From NCBI RefSeq assembly GCF_047345415.1, contig NZ_JBLFEP010000007.1, positions 186,001-250,000 of the forward strand: a DNA stretch of 64,000 nucleotides, written 5' to 3'. The stretch is from Maribacter_C sp947494565 (GTDB taxonomy: Bacteria; Bacteroidota; Bacteroidia; Flavobacteriales; Flavobacteriaceae). The position numbers and the translations under genes are program-made. This document shows positions 1-8,765 of this stretch, piece after piece. Each line of letters opens with the position of its first letter. The stretch's first letter is position 1. Below the pieces are notes generated by a model that saw nothing but the letters and a program-made list of their open reading frames with translations, was not told the DNA's origin and searched no databases.

Positions 1-1415
1 AATTCACCGATATCGCTAATGGTTTCGGACCATAGTGGGGCCTCAATGCCCAAAATACTTTCCATAGGAATGCCTTCATACGTTTCCGGTGTCCAGATGT
101 ATGCCGTATCCGTTGGGATATAAGCGGCCCAATGTAATCCGTGTTTTGAAAGGGTATCGTATTCCATATCGAGATAGGCTTTATTCGCAGGTGACATGAT
201 GATTTTCATGCCCTTTGCGATGGCATCCATGGCATTTTTTTTGCTGGCCCAGAACTGTGAAACGGAGGAGGAATCAATATCGGCCTGCCCGATCTCATCC
301 CAACCGATCATGCGTTTGCCACGCTTCTGTACTAGTTTTTCTACACGCTCTACAAAATAGATATAGTCTTTCTTTTTGGTCACGTGACTTTCGTCTCCCC
401 CGATATGAAAATAGGGTCCGGGTGTGATGGCAGCGATTTCGCCGATGACATCATCCAAGAAGGAGTAGAGCGTATCTTTTCTTGTAGCAAAGGTGCTTTT
501 ACCGACCTGGGTGCCTTCGTAAAGCTCTGGTTTTTTACCATTACCGTTGAAAATAGGATAAGCCACCGAGGCGGCATTGGTATGCCCGGGCATATCTACT
601 TCGGGCACGATGAGCACGTGTCTTTCCGCTGCATAGGCAACGATGTCTTTATACTCTTCCTGGGTGTAGAATCCACCACCTTCACCACCCACTTCAGTGC
701 TACCACCAATTTCGGTCAATAAGGGCCATGATTTGATTTCGATACGCCAGCCTTGATCATCAGTCAAGTGTAAATGCAATACATTGTACTTGTAGTACGC
801 AAGCAAATCAATATATTTTTTGACATCCTCCACGCTGAAGAAATGGCGTGCCACATCTAACATAGAGCCACGATACTCGAATTGGGGGCTATCGATTATT
901 TTTCCGGTCGGAATCGTCCAAATGGGATAGGTGGCAAGACTATCGGAACTTGCTTCAGGAATCAATTGGCGTATGGTCTGAATACCGCGAAATGCTCCTT
1001 CGGCAGTATTGGAATTTAAAATAACCGAATCTTGGGTGATATACAGTTGATAGGCCTCTGGGGCGTTCAACTCTAGGCTATCCGATTGATTGATGTAAAT
1101 TACGGTTTCCAGATTAGGAATTTCATCTATATTGACCTGTACATCCAGTTCGGTCTTGCTTTTTATCTTTTTGGCGAGAAAACTCCCTACTTCCTCAAAT
1201 CCGGCTGCTTCCGAGGTATAGATCGCCGTAAATTGATCCAGCGCGAAACCGCCATTGGTCGGAATCATTTTGAGCGGCTTCGGAATAAGGTTTTCCGCTG
1301 TCAGATCCGTCTCGGGAAATTCGATAACACGCTTCTTTTTTTCTTCTTTACAGGTAGCGAAGACCAGTATGGTGAGAAAAACGAATAGACTTTTTAAAAC
1401 GGTAGAGTTTTTCAT
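1..1415 (-). CDS. Beta-N-acetylhexosaminidase, GH20 lipoprotein (3' end beyond window)
   Basis: Family role: removes terminal beta-linked GlcNAc/GalNAc from chitin-type or host glycans by substrate-assisted catalysis. Seen: 471 codons inside the window. The signal peptide ends in a lipobox with Cys22, so it is probably a cell-envelope lipoprotein. A GH20 N-terminal domain spans about residues 35-165 and is followed by the TIM barrel. The signature HIGGDE lies at residues 337-342, where Asp341-Glu342 is the family's catalytic pair. The ATG at 1413-1415 fits the signal peptide. The gene lies 28 bp downstream of the GDSL hydrolase gene, so one operon is likely. The C-terminus lies outside the window, so accessory domains cannot be judged. 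Confidence 0.93.
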   Translation of the reverse strand, partial: MKNSTVLKSLFVFLTILVFATCKEEKKKRVIEFPETDLTAENLIPKPLKMIPTNGGFALDQFTAIYTSEAAGFEEVGSFLAKKIKSKTELDVQVNIDEIPNLETVIYINQSDSLELNAPEAYQLYITQDSVILNSNTAEGAFRGIQTIRQLIPEASSDSLATYPIWTIPTGKIIDSPQFEYRGSMLDVARHFFSVEDVKKYIDLLAYYKYNVLHLHLTDDQGWRIEIKSWPLLTEIGGSTEVGGEGGGFYTQEEYKDIVAYAAERHVLIVPEVDMPGHTNAASVAYPIFNGNGKKPELYEGTQVGKSTFATRKDTLYSFLDDVIGEIAAITPGPYFHIGGDESHVTKKKDYIYFVERVEKLVQKRGKRMIGWDEIGQADIDSSSVSQFWASKKNAMDAIAKGMKIIMSPANKAYLDMEYDTLSKHGLHWAAYIPTDTAYIWTPETYEGIPMESILGIEAPLWSETISDIGE

Positions 1416-1443
1416 TTTTTTAAACTATCGGTTGCTGTTTTAC

Positions 1444-2094
1444 TTATTTAACGTGGGGTTCTAATACCTCAAACCATATGTCGTACCCTTTGGTATTCAT
1501 ATGTAAACCATCTTCGATAAAGAGGTCTTCTTTCACCTTTTTGCCGTTGAGCATGGGCTTCCAGACATCTGCGTAGTCCATTTGGACATCTTTTCGGCTC
1601 AGTTTTCTGAATTTTCGATTCAAGCGTTTGTAGTCCCGTTTGAGATTCCAACGTGCGAGGCTAGGTTTCGCGGCAATAAGTACAATCTCGGTCGTCGCGT
1701 CTTGGGCTCTGATTTCTGCAATTATGGCCAATATATCCCCAATGATTTCCTTAGTTTTTTTACCTGCCGAAATATCATTATCACCCTCGTAAATAAATAC
1801 TTTTCGGGGTTTAAAGCGCAGTACGAGTTCTTGACAGTTGTCCAGAAGATTACTGGCCTGAGAACCTCCAAAACCTGAATTCACGATTTGATGGTCTGGA
1901 AAACGATCTTGTATATCATGCCAAATACGGATGCTAGAACTACCAGTGAAGACAATGGTCTCTTTAGAAGCATCCCATAGCGTATCATACTTTTTTTGAA
2001 TGGCTTCGACCTCGTCTGCAAATGGTGCTATTTCCTGTGACTGTGCAAATAGGATGGAGCATACCATCAGCGTAAAAAAAAGTGAGTATCGCAT
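1444..2094 (-). CDS. SGNH/GDSL-family hydrolase, secreted
   Basis: A 216-residue protein with a signal peptide (residues 1 to about 20, ending Ala-Gln-Ser-Gln). It carries the four SGNH blocks: GSSSI at 51-55 with the nucleophilic Ser, GFGGS with the oxyanion Gly, GDND with the oxyanion Asn, and DGLHMN near the C-terminus with the Asp/His pair. Family members are esterases or lipases, often carbohydrate deacetylases. Its place directly upstream of a GH20 hexosaminidase suggests removal of acyl groups from the same glycan; this is inference. A Bacteroidetes-type -7 box and a long palindrome precede it. Confidence 0.85.
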   Translation of the reverse strand: MRYSLFFTLMVCSILFAQSQEIAPFADEVEAIQKKYDTLWDASKETIVFTGSSSIRIWHDIQDRFPDHQIVNSGFGGSQASNLLDNCQELVLRFKPRKVFIYEGDNDISAGKKTKEIIGDILAIIAEIRAQDATTEIVLIAAKPSLARWNLKRDYKRLNRKFRKLSRKDVQMDYADVWKPMLNGKKVKEDLFIEDGLHMNTKGYDIWFEVLEPHVK

Positions 2095-2113
2095 TCGAGT
2101 TCTGAATTAAGCT

Positions 2114-2121
2114 CAAATATA
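2114..2121 (-). promoter_or_regulatory. Putative -7 promoter box TATATTTG
   Basis: Read on the minus strand this is TATATTTG, an exact match to the Bacteroidetes -7 consensus TAnnTTTG, ending 19 bases before the GDSL hydrolase start codon. I see no clear TTTG -33 element at the right distance, so it is a candidate only. Confidence 0.4.
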
Positions 2122-2164
2122 CTTTATTTTATGAAGATTTTGGAGGCCAGCAGTACACTTTTAG

Positions 2165-2190
2165 AAAAAATGTGCTCGAGCACATTTTTT
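2165..2190. promoter_or_regulatory. Perfect 26-bp palindrome, candidate operator or bidirectional terminator
   Basis: The 26 bases are identical to their reverse complement: a run of six A, the core TGTGCTCGAGCACA, and a run of six T. It lies about 70 bp upstream of the GDSL hydrolase start, upstream of its putative -7 box, and downstream of the esterase gene stop. The central CG inside an even palindrome is typical of LacI-family operators. The A and T runs would also allow a weak bidirectional terminator with a TCGA loop. No LacI-family gene lies in the window. Confidence 0.55.
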
Positions 2191-2340
2191 CGTGCCCGGT
2201 CGTTGTTACCATCATTTAACCTTAAAGACAACGTCCGTAGGTTCTCAAAAATATGGTAGTGTCGGACTATCCCAAGCGGTGCGGCATCTAACCGTGACCT
2301 CGCAGCTGGGCTCTGTGTAGTAGCTTTTTACTAAGACGGA

Positions 2341-3228
2341 TCAGTTATCCGACGACGGTACCACGATTCCTTCTGCGACGGACCAATCGTAGAAACGAGA
2401 AATCCAATTGTCTGACGGTAGGTTTTGCTTTTTCATACCGAACCCGTGCCCCCCTTTAGCATACATATGAAGTCCGGGGCCTTTATTGGCCTTTAACCAT
2501 GCATTGTAAAGCTCAATGCTTCCAGAGGCCAAACCTAAGGGGTCGTCAGTAGCGCAGACAACCAACATAGGTGGTGCATTTTCGGGAGCTTCCTTAACGG
2601 GCATCGCAGTGGTCCACGGATACACCGGTACGATGAAATCCGGCCGATTGTCTTTGGTGAAATTATAAGCCACACCCATTGTAACGGCACCTCCAGCTGA
2701 AAAGCCCATAAAACCTATTTTGTTAGGGTCGATTTTCAGGTCCTCTGCATGGGTGCGAACATAGGCAATGGCGGAAAGTCCGTCTGCGATGGAATAGGGC
2801 ATCACCGGGACCACCCGTTCAAAAATACGAGCGGGATTGCTCGCTCCTTCATCCGTAATTTCTTTGACTCCGTCTTCTCCTGTTGGCACCAAGCGATATT
2901 TCAATACGAAGGCGGTGATGCCTTTTTCGGCCAACCACTCGGCGACTTGAGTACCTTCACTGGTAATACTCAGTGCATAGAGACCGCCACCCGGCGCTAC
3001 GATAACCGAAGTGCCGTTCGGGTTTTTCGGTCGAAAGACTTCCATGGTAGGAAGTGATACATTGGTCACCACATCGTTCTGCCAGATGTCAGAGAAATAG
3101 GCTTTTTCGTCACCCTCCCATTTCACATCGGCTGCTTTTTCGTGGGGTACGGAGATGATTTCCTGGGCGGTCAATCCCTGCAAAGCAAGAAGCACAAGAA
3201 GTAAGAAAACTGATTTTTTCATCGTCAT
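2341..3228 (-). CDS. Alpha/beta hydrolase, acetyl-xylan-esterase-like, secreted
   Basis: A 295-residue secreted serine esterase of the alpha/beta hydrolase fold, in the group often annotated as acetyl xylan esterase or BD-FAE-like. Seen: signal peptide 1-22 (ending Thr-Ala-Gln), an oxyanion-hole PGGG at 79-82, nucleophile elbow GFSAGG with Ser177, acid Asp228/229 in the ATDDP segment and catalytic His261 in GGHGFG. The alternative start six bases later (Met-Lys-Lys) is equally good. It is 16 bp downstream of the aquaglyceroporin gene and probably co-transcribed. Likely role (inference): deacylating plant or algal polysaccharides. Confidence 0.85.
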   Translation of the reverse strand: MTMKKSVFLLLVLLALQGLTAQEIISVPHEKAADVKWEGDEKAYFSDIWQNDVVTNVSLPTMEVFRPKNPNGTSVIVAPGGGLYALSITSEGTQVAEWLAEKGITAFVLKYRLVPTGEDGVKEITDEGASNPARIFERVVPVMPYSIADGLSAIAYVRTHAEDLKIDPNKIGFMGFSAGGAVTMGVAYNFTKDNRPDFIVPVYPWTTAMPVKEAPENAPPMLVVCATDDPLGLASGSIELYNAWLKANKGPGLHMYAKGGHGFGMKKQNLPSDNWISRFYDWSVAEGIVVPSSDN

Positions 3229-3244
3229 TATTTTTTTAGATTAA

Positions 3245-3973
3245 TTACACACCTATCGCCATATATACCATTGCTGCAAGCAGTCCGCCGGCTATGGGTC
3301 CTACAACGGGAATCCAGGCATACCACCAGGCACTTTCACCTTTTCCCTTAATGGGTAGTAGCGCATGCATGATACGTGGTCCGAGGTCACGTGCAGGGTT
3401 GATGGCGTAACCGGTTGGGCCTCCTAGGCTAATTCCTATCGCTAAGACCAATAATGCGACCGGTAAGGCGTCCAAGGACCCTAGTTTAATTTGCTCTCCG
3501 GAAAAGGAGCCTCCAGCGATATAGAAAATCGCGAGGACAAAGGCAAAAGTTGCTATGAACTCGGTCAAGAAATTCCAAAACGGACTTTGGATGGCCGGGG
3601 TGTTGGCGAAGGTTCCTAGAATGGCACCCTGGTCCTCAGTGGCATCATAATGCTTTTTGTAGGTGAGCCATACTAAGGTCGTTCCTGTCATGGCGCCAAG
3701 AAACTGTGTTAAGATATATCCTGGAACAAACGCCCATGAGAATTTTCCGGCTGCGGCCAGTGCCAAAGTCACCGCCGGGTTCAAATGGGCCCCGCTGACA
3801 TCGGCGGCTACAAATACGCCTACAAAAACCGCCATACCCCATCCTATGGTAATACCTACCCAACCCGCTGTTCCTCCATAGGTGCTTTTTAGGTTGGCGT
3901 TGGCCACAATTCCGTTTCCGAGAAGAATGAGCAGGGCTGTTCCAATAAATTCAAAAAGATATGCGGTCATCAT
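3245..3973 (-). CDS. MIP-family channel, glycerol facilitator-like
   Basis: A 242-residue inner-membrane channel with six predicted membrane helices and the two re-entrant NPA loops of the aquaporin family: HLNPAVT (NPA at 65-67) and INPARDLGPR (NPA at 192-194). The Arg after the second NPA is the selectivity-filter residue. The Asp after it (Arg-Asp-Leu-Gly) is characteristic of glycerol-conducting GlpF rather than strict water channels, so glycerol or small polyols are the likely substrate. No glycerol kinase is nearby; the neighbour is a secreted esterase. Two adjacent ATG codons at 3968-3973 are possible starts. Confidence 0.9.
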   Translation of the reverse strand: MMTAYLFEFIGTALLILLGNGIVANANLKSTYGGTAGWVGITIGWGMAVFVGVFVAADVSGAHLNPAVTLALAAAGKFSWAFVPGYILTQFLGAMTGTTLVWLTYKKHYDATEDQGAILGTFANTPAIQSPFWNFLTEFIATFAFVLAIFYIAGGSFSGEQIKLGSLDALPVALLVLAIGISLGGPTGYAINPARDLGPRIMHALLPIKGKGESAWWYAWIPVVGPIAGGLLAAMVYMAIGV

Positions 3974-4036
3974 GTTGGTTGTTTTTAAGAGCTAAAAGAT
4001 AGAAAAATTACCAAGACATTGCTGCGTACAGTTAAA

Positions 4037-5302
4037 TTAATCGATGATGGCCTGATACACGAATTGACGCATTACAGTGCTGTAATAGTCATTATACGGT
4101 TGTACCTGCGTCATCAAGAGGGCAATAAGTTCTTCTTCGGGATCGATGAAGAAGTAAGTACAATAGGCGCCGCCCCAATAGTACTGGCCGACCGAACCTG
4201 CACTTTTGCTTGCCGCTAAATCCGTTGTTACACCAAATCCAAGACCAAAGCCTTGGCCCGGTGCCTGATAAAGATTCCCCACTTGGTTTATGGTCATGAT
4301 CTCCAACGTTTTTGGGCTGAGGTATTGCCTACCTTTCCAAGAACCTTGGTTCAATAGCATTTGACAGAAGGTCATATAATCGGCTGCCGTGGAAAATAGG
4401 CCGTGTGTTCCTCCGTATACCGTATTTCCTTCTACAGGTAACTGCTGTTCGGAGTTGACCATTTTTCCGGCTTCATTGTAATTGTGCACCGGAACCCATC
4501 TTTTCTGGTTTTTCTTAGCGACGTTGTACCCGGTATCACGCATTCCAAGTGGGTCGAAGATTCGTTCTTGTAGAAATTCGGCAGTATTCATTCCAGAAAA
4601 CTTTTCGATTAAAAGTGATAGGACGTCGGGAGCGGCACTATAGTACCATTGAGCTCCGGGTTGTCCGATTAGCGGTAGATCTATAAGTGTATTCACACGG
4701 TCTTCAATATTTTTTTGAGGCTCGAAATACAACGCTTGCATGATTTCTTTGTCAAGTTGGGTTCCTCCAAGGCCATGTGAAAATCCGGCCGTATGTGAAA
4801 GGAGCTGATGGATGGTTACCTGCGACTGGATATCCTCGGTTGGCCCATCCAATCCTTGCGAGGCGTCTGTTGCCACCTTCAGATTCTTGAATTGAGGAAG
4901 GTATTTTGAAACCGGATCGGTCAATTGAAAATGCCCCTCTTCATATAACATCATGAAAGCGACGGAAACTATGGGCTTTGTCATCGACATGATATGGAAA
5001 ATGCCATCCTTCGACATGGGCGACTTTTCTTCAAGACTCATGAATCCATAGGCTTCACTATGTACGATCTTGTTTTTGCGCGTCACCAGTGAAACGGCTC
5101 CCGGTATTTTTCCTAAGACCACTTCCTGTTTTAAAAAATCACCATAACGGTCAAGTCTGGTATTTGAAACTCCTTGGGTAGCTTCCGGACTTTCTTGAAC
5201 TTCTTGGCCCGTTGCCGATAGCGAAAATAGGGCTAAAAACAGTGTTAAAAGCCAAATTGTTTTCGAATTAAGGGCCCTTTCGGAGTAGAGAGTTAGTTTC
5301 AT
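4037..5302 (-). CDS. Serine hydrolase of the beta-lactamase class C / esterase EstB family
   Basis: A 421-residue secreted protein. The N-terminal hydrophobic segment (about 16-32) ends near Thr-Gly-Gln and looks like a signal peptide. The SxxK catalytic motif is Ser106-Met-Thr-Lys109 and the YxN-equivalent Tyr is in WYYSAAPDVL at about 221. The third motif, normally KTG, is not conserved and is replaced by a WGGAYCTYF segment, as is usual in the esterase or D-aminopeptidase branch. Function is therefore more likely ester or peptide hydrolysis than beta-lactam resistance. It is transcribed alone, divergent from the DUF2853 gene. Confidence 0.8.
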   Translation of the reverse strand: MKLTLYSERALNSKTIWLLTLFLALFSLSATGQEVQESPEATQGVSNTRLDRYGDFLKQEVVLGKIPGAVSLVTRKNKIVHSEAYGFMSLEEKSPMSKDGIFHIMSMTKPIVSVAFMMLYEEGHFQLTDPVSKYLPQFKNLKVATDASQGLDGPTEDIQSQVTIHQLLSHTAGFSHGLGGTQLDKEIMQALYFEPQKNIEDRVNTLIDLPLIGQPGAQWYYSAAPDVLSLLIEKFSGMNTAEFLQERIFDPLGMRDTGYNVAKKNQKRWVPVHNYNEAGKMVNSEQQLPVEGNTVYGGTHGLFSTAADYMTFCQMLLNQGSWKGRQYLSPKTLEIMTINQVGNLYQAPGQGFGLGFGVTTDLAASKSAGSVGQYYWGGAYCTYFFIDPEEELIALLMTQVQPYNDYYSTVMRQFVYQAIID

Positions 5303-5521
5303 AATAGTAATTGGTCTAATGGGTTATTTAGAATTGATGAGCCTGCAAATAGCAGCATTTATTGCATTAAAGGGTTCTTACTTTTCCAAGATTTGGAGGG
5401 CTAAAAAGATACCCAAATTTTAGCCTGTTTGTTGCAAAATTGACTATTAAATTTATAACTTACATCTTGAACTTTAAAATATAGGATTTTCAATAATCCG
5501 AATAACCCTAAAAACTATATT

Positions 5522-5854
5522 ATGAGTGATTTAGCTGACAAATTAGCGGCCTTGAAATCTACGGCAGTGAGCCAATTGAACGAATGTGGCGTATCGAATA
5601 TTGACCATGATAAATTAGATGGTTATGTGAACAGCCTAAAATCTATGGTGAATAACAAAGATGCTACGTTGGTCTCGGGTACCGATGAGTCTGAACTTGA
5701 AACCGTTAGAAGAAACTTTGTGGAAAAGAAATTGGGTGTTTCCGATAAGGATAAGGCCATGGCGGCAATCAGTTCGGTTGCGGATAAAATGTCAGGTATT
5801 CGCATGAAAAGCAGGCCGGCATTCTACTACTTGGTTCAGGAGGAGTTAAGTTAG
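5522..5854 (+). CDS. DUF2853 family protein
   Basis: A 110-residue soluble protein without signal peptide or membrane segment. The C-terminal half has the conserved DUF2853 core: a NNKDATLV segment, DESELETVRRNFVEKKLG, and a final MKSRPAFYYLVQEE. Small proteins of this family are common in Bacteroidetes and have no assigned function. It is a single-gene unit: divergent from the upstream gene and closed by a strong terminator 26 bases after the stop. That layout suggests an independently and perhaps highly expressed gene. Confidence 0.8.
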   Translation: MSDLADKLAALKSTAVSQLNECGVSNIDHDKLDGYVNSLKSMVNNKDATLVSGTDESELETVRRNFVEKKLGVSDKDKAMAAISSVADKMSGIRMKSRPAFYYLVQEELS

Positions 5855-5879
5855 TACGAAAAAAATAATGTCACTTTAG

Positions 5880-5903
5880 AGCGATCTTCGGGTCGCTTTT
5901 TTT
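5880..5903 (+). terminator. Rho-independent terminator after the DUF2853 gene
   Basis: Stem AGCGATC / GGTCGCT (seven pairs, one G-T wobble) closed by a C(TTCG)G tetraloop and followed by seven T. This is the best-formed terminator in the window. Confidence 0.88.
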
Positions 5904-5959
5904 ATGTCGAAAATCTCGAGAATAATGCTACATTTATACGACCGTAACCAACCGTACCT

Positions 5960-8173
5960 ATGTATAGAATCACTCGATTAACCCTGTTCTTTTCGGTTTT
6001 AGGGATGCCCTTAGTTATTTTCGCTCAAAACACAGCCTTAATTGATACGGGAGAGAGACCCACCGCTAAGGCGGTTGCTATTGAAGCACTTCCGACAATA
6101 GATGGTGAGGTGTTGAACGACCCCGTGTGGAAGGAAATAGAGTCTTTTGGCGACCTCACACAGGCACAACCCAATTTTGGACGACCCGCTTCGGAGAAAA
6201 CGGAGATACGTATCGCCTACACAAAAGAAACATTCTACCTTTCGGTAGTATGCTTCGATTCGAGGCCTGAAGACTTGGTGGTCTCCGATGCCCGGCGTGA
6301 TGCCGATCTCGATAATACAGACGCTTTCCTCTTTATATTGGATACGTACAAAGATGGTCAGAACGGCTTTGTATTCGGCACCAATTCCTTAGCTGTGGAA
6401 TACGATGCGCAGGTGGATAATGAAGGTCAGGGAAATTTCAATGCGAACCGACAGCAGGGAGGAACCATTGGAGGATTCAATCTAAATTGGGATGCGGCCT
6501 TCGAAGTAAAAACACAGGTGGGCGATTTTGGATGGAGCGCGGAGTTTGCGATCCCTGTCCGAACACTGCGTTTTCAAGCGGGTAAGGATTGGGGAATCAA
6601 TTTCAGACGCAATATCAGAAAGACTAATGAGATCGTATACTGGGCAGCAATGCCGGTCGGTCTCGATTTGAAACGCTTGTCCCTAGCAGGTACCTTGACT
6701 GGCCTGGATTTGCCCTCGCCCGGGAATCTCAAATTGATTCCGTATATCTTGGGACGAATGGATAAGGACTTCACAGCCACTGACCCTAAGAATAGGTTTG
6801 ATGCCGAGGTCGGAGGGGACGTGAAATTCAGTGTGACCCCCAGTTTAACCCTTGATCTGACCTATAATACTGACTTTGCCCAAGTAGAAGTGGACGATCA
6901 ACAGGTGAACCTCGATCGTTTTAATCTGTTCTTTCCTGAAAAGCGACCTTTCTTTTTGGAGAACGCCGGGCTCTTCAGCGTCGGTAGCCCAGGCGAAGTC
7001 GACCTTTTCTTCAGTCGGAGGATCGGTATCGGTGACAATGGCAATATTGTTCCTATTATCGGCGGGGCACGCTTGTCGGGAAAATTGAATAGAACCAATG
7101 TTGGACTCTTAAGTATGTGGACCGAAGAGGTCAGTGATAAGGGTATCGAGGAAAATAATTTTACGGTTGCACGTGTAAACCATGAGTTCAAAGGACGTAC
7201 GGCCCTAGGGGCCGTGTTTATCAATCGCGAAGGTCTTCAATCATCGGATAGTTACAACCGTACTTTTGCTCTTGATGGGAAATTGGGTCTCGGTAGAAAA
7301 GCTCGGATGTCAGGGTTTTATGCGAGGACAGAAGACCCCAACGACACGATTAACGCTCACTCGCTTAAATTTCAGACAGACTATAATTGGAACAATTGGG
7401 AACTACGCGCCGGCTATACGGAGGTAGGACAAGGCTTTAACCCCGAGGTAGGTTTTCTGCTTCGTCAATCATTTCGAAAACCGGAAGGGCTTGTTTTATA
7501 TCATTTACGCCCCAAAAATCCTGATGCGAAGATTTTAGAGTATCGTCCACATATTTCATACCGCGGATACTGGAATTTTGACGACTTTCAGGAAACTGGT
7601 TTTTTGCATGTGGATAATCATTTTGAATGGAAAAGCGGTAATGAACTACATACCGGGGTCAACTTCACCACCGAGGGAGTTGTAGAGGCTTTTGACATTT
7701 CGAGAACGGGTAGGGTTATCGTCGACCCCGGTGTCTATCGCCATGCGGAATCACAACTGATTTTTTTCACCAACCAGAGTAACCCCTGGTCGGTAAATAT
7801 TCGTTCGGTAATAGGGGGTTCTTTCGGGGGTACGCGATATCAGGAGAGTATCACAGGACGTTATCGGGCAGGGGATAAGTTCAACGCCGATGTGACCTTT
7901 TTGTACAACAATTTTCAACTTCCGAACGGTGATTTTACAGCGAATATACTGAGTACACGTTTGTCGTATGCTTTTCAACCCAATATTTACCTACAGGGGC
8001 TGATCCAACACAATACCTCCGATAAATTGTGGGCGGCCAATGTGCGCTTTGGATGGCTGCAACAAGCCAATACCGGACTCTTTGTCGTATGGAACTATAA
8101 TTTGCAAGATGGTGACCCGCTCAATAATAGTTTTATTGTAAAGTACACACGAATTTTCGACCTGGTAAAATAA
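5960..8173 (+). CDS. DUF5916 protein with CBM9-like N-terminal domain
   Basis: A 737-residue exported protein with a signal peptide (1-23, ending Phe-Ala-Gln). Residues about 35-230 form a family-9 carbohydrate-binding-like beta sandwich (segments GEVLNDPVWKEI and RIAYTKETFYLSVVC). The rest is the DUF5916 domain, recognised by TDFAQVEVDDQQVNLDRF and the following FFPEKRPFFLENAGLF, and rich in alternating aromatic strands like an outer-membrane beta barrel. Its function is unknown; an outer-membrane barrel with an external sugar-binding domain is a reasonable inference. It is translationally coupled to the DUF1080 gene: the TAATG junction shares one base. Confidence 0.85.
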   Translation: MYRITRLTLFFSVLGMPLVIFAQNTALIDTGERPTAKAVAIEALPTIDGEVLNDPVWKEIESFGDLTQAQPNFGRPASEKTEIRIAYTKETFYLSVVCFDSRPEDLVVSDARRDADLDNTDAFLFILDTYKDGQNGFVFGTNSLAVEYDAQVDNEGQGNFNANRQQGGTIGGFNLNWDAAFEVKTQVGDFGWSAEFAIPVRTLRFQAGKDWGINFRRNIRKTNEIVYWAAMPVGLDLKRLSLAGTLTGLDLPSPGNLKLIPYILGRMDKDFTATDPKNRFDAEVGGDVKFSVTPSLTLDLTYNTDFAQVEVDDQQVNLDRFNLFFPEKRPFFLENAGLFSVGSPGEVDLFFSRRIGIGDNGNIVPIIGGARLSGKLNRTNVGLLSMWTEEVSDKGIEENNFTVARVNHEFKGRTALGAVFINREGLQSSDSYNRTFALDGKLGLGRKARMSGFYARTEDPNDTINAHSLKFQTDYNWNNWELRAGYTEVGQGFNPEVGFLLRQSFRKPEGLVLYHLRPKNPDAKILEYRPHISYRGYWNFDDFQETGFLHVDNHFEWKSGNELHTGVNFTTEGVVEAFDISRTGRVIVDPGVYRHAESQLIFFTNQSNPWSVNIRSVIGGSFGGTRYQESITGRYRAGDKFNADVTFLYNNFQLPNGDFTANILSTRLSYAFQPNIYLQGLIQHNTSDKLWAANVRFGWLQQANTGLFVVWNYNLQDGDPLNNSFIVKYTRIFDLVK

Positions 8174-8748
8174 TGAAAATAAAAAGATACGTTTTGGTTA
8201 TCCTACTCCCTTTTTTAATGGCTTTATGTTCGGCTCAAACCGAAGCAGAACCGATTTTTCAAGAGAATGGAACGGATTATACGGTAGAAGGGGAGGCCAC
8301 TTGGCGTTTTGCGAACGATGAGTTGATCGGTAGTCTCTCTGAAGGTGCCGGCTTTGTCATGACCAAAGCGTCTTATTCCGATTTTATGTTGGAGCTGGAG
8401 TTTAAACCCGATAGTACCATTAACTCAGGGGTTTTTATCCGCTGCCAAAAAAGGGAACTTTCCTTTGAAGATTGCTATGAAATCAATATTTGGGACCTAC
8501 ATCCAAAACAGGAATTCAGAACTGGTGCCGTGGTCTCCCGCTTCTCTCCACTGAAGAAGATAAAAACCTTGAACAAGTGGAACCGTTATCGAATCAAGAA
8601 TGAAAAAGACCATCTTCAGGCCTGGATCAATGATATTCTTGTTGTTGATCTTCGTGATGCAGATCTTAAAAATGGACCTATTGCCCTGCAGGCGGCGGAA
8701 AAAGGAGAAATCAAGTTTCGCAATGTGAAGATTACGAAACTTGAATGA
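8173..8748 (+). CDS. DUF1080 (3-keto-disaccharide hydrolase-like) secreted protein
   Basis: A 191-residue protein with an N-terminal signal (1 to about 22; a Cys at 19 makes a lipoprotein possible). The rest is a concanavalin-like DUF1080 domain, seen as the segments GTDYTVEGEATWRF, FKPDSTINSGVFIRC and NRYRIKNEKDHLQAWIND. Some members hydrolyse 3-keto-glycosides made by Gfo/Idh-type oxidoreductases and many are uncharacterised. The start overlaps the stop of the DUF5916 gene by one base, so the two are made together. It converges on the DUF1569 gene with no visible terminator between them. Confidence 0.8.
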   Translation: MKIKRYVLVILLPFLMALCSAQTEAEPIFQENGTDYTVEGEATWRFANDELIGSLSEGAGFVMTKASYSDFMLELEFKPDSTINSGVFIRCQKRELSFEDCYEINIWDLHPKQEFRTGAVVSRFSPLKKIKTLNKWNRYRIKNEKDHLQAWINDILVVDLRDADLKNGPIALQAAEKGEIKFRNVKITKLE

Positions 8749-8765
8749 ATCGCAAGGTACTTATA

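Noticed and set aside
5440..5469. TTG-N18-TACATCTTG as promoter of the DUF2853 gene
   Set aside because: The -7 element has an extra base relative to TAnnTTTG; suggestive but not exact.
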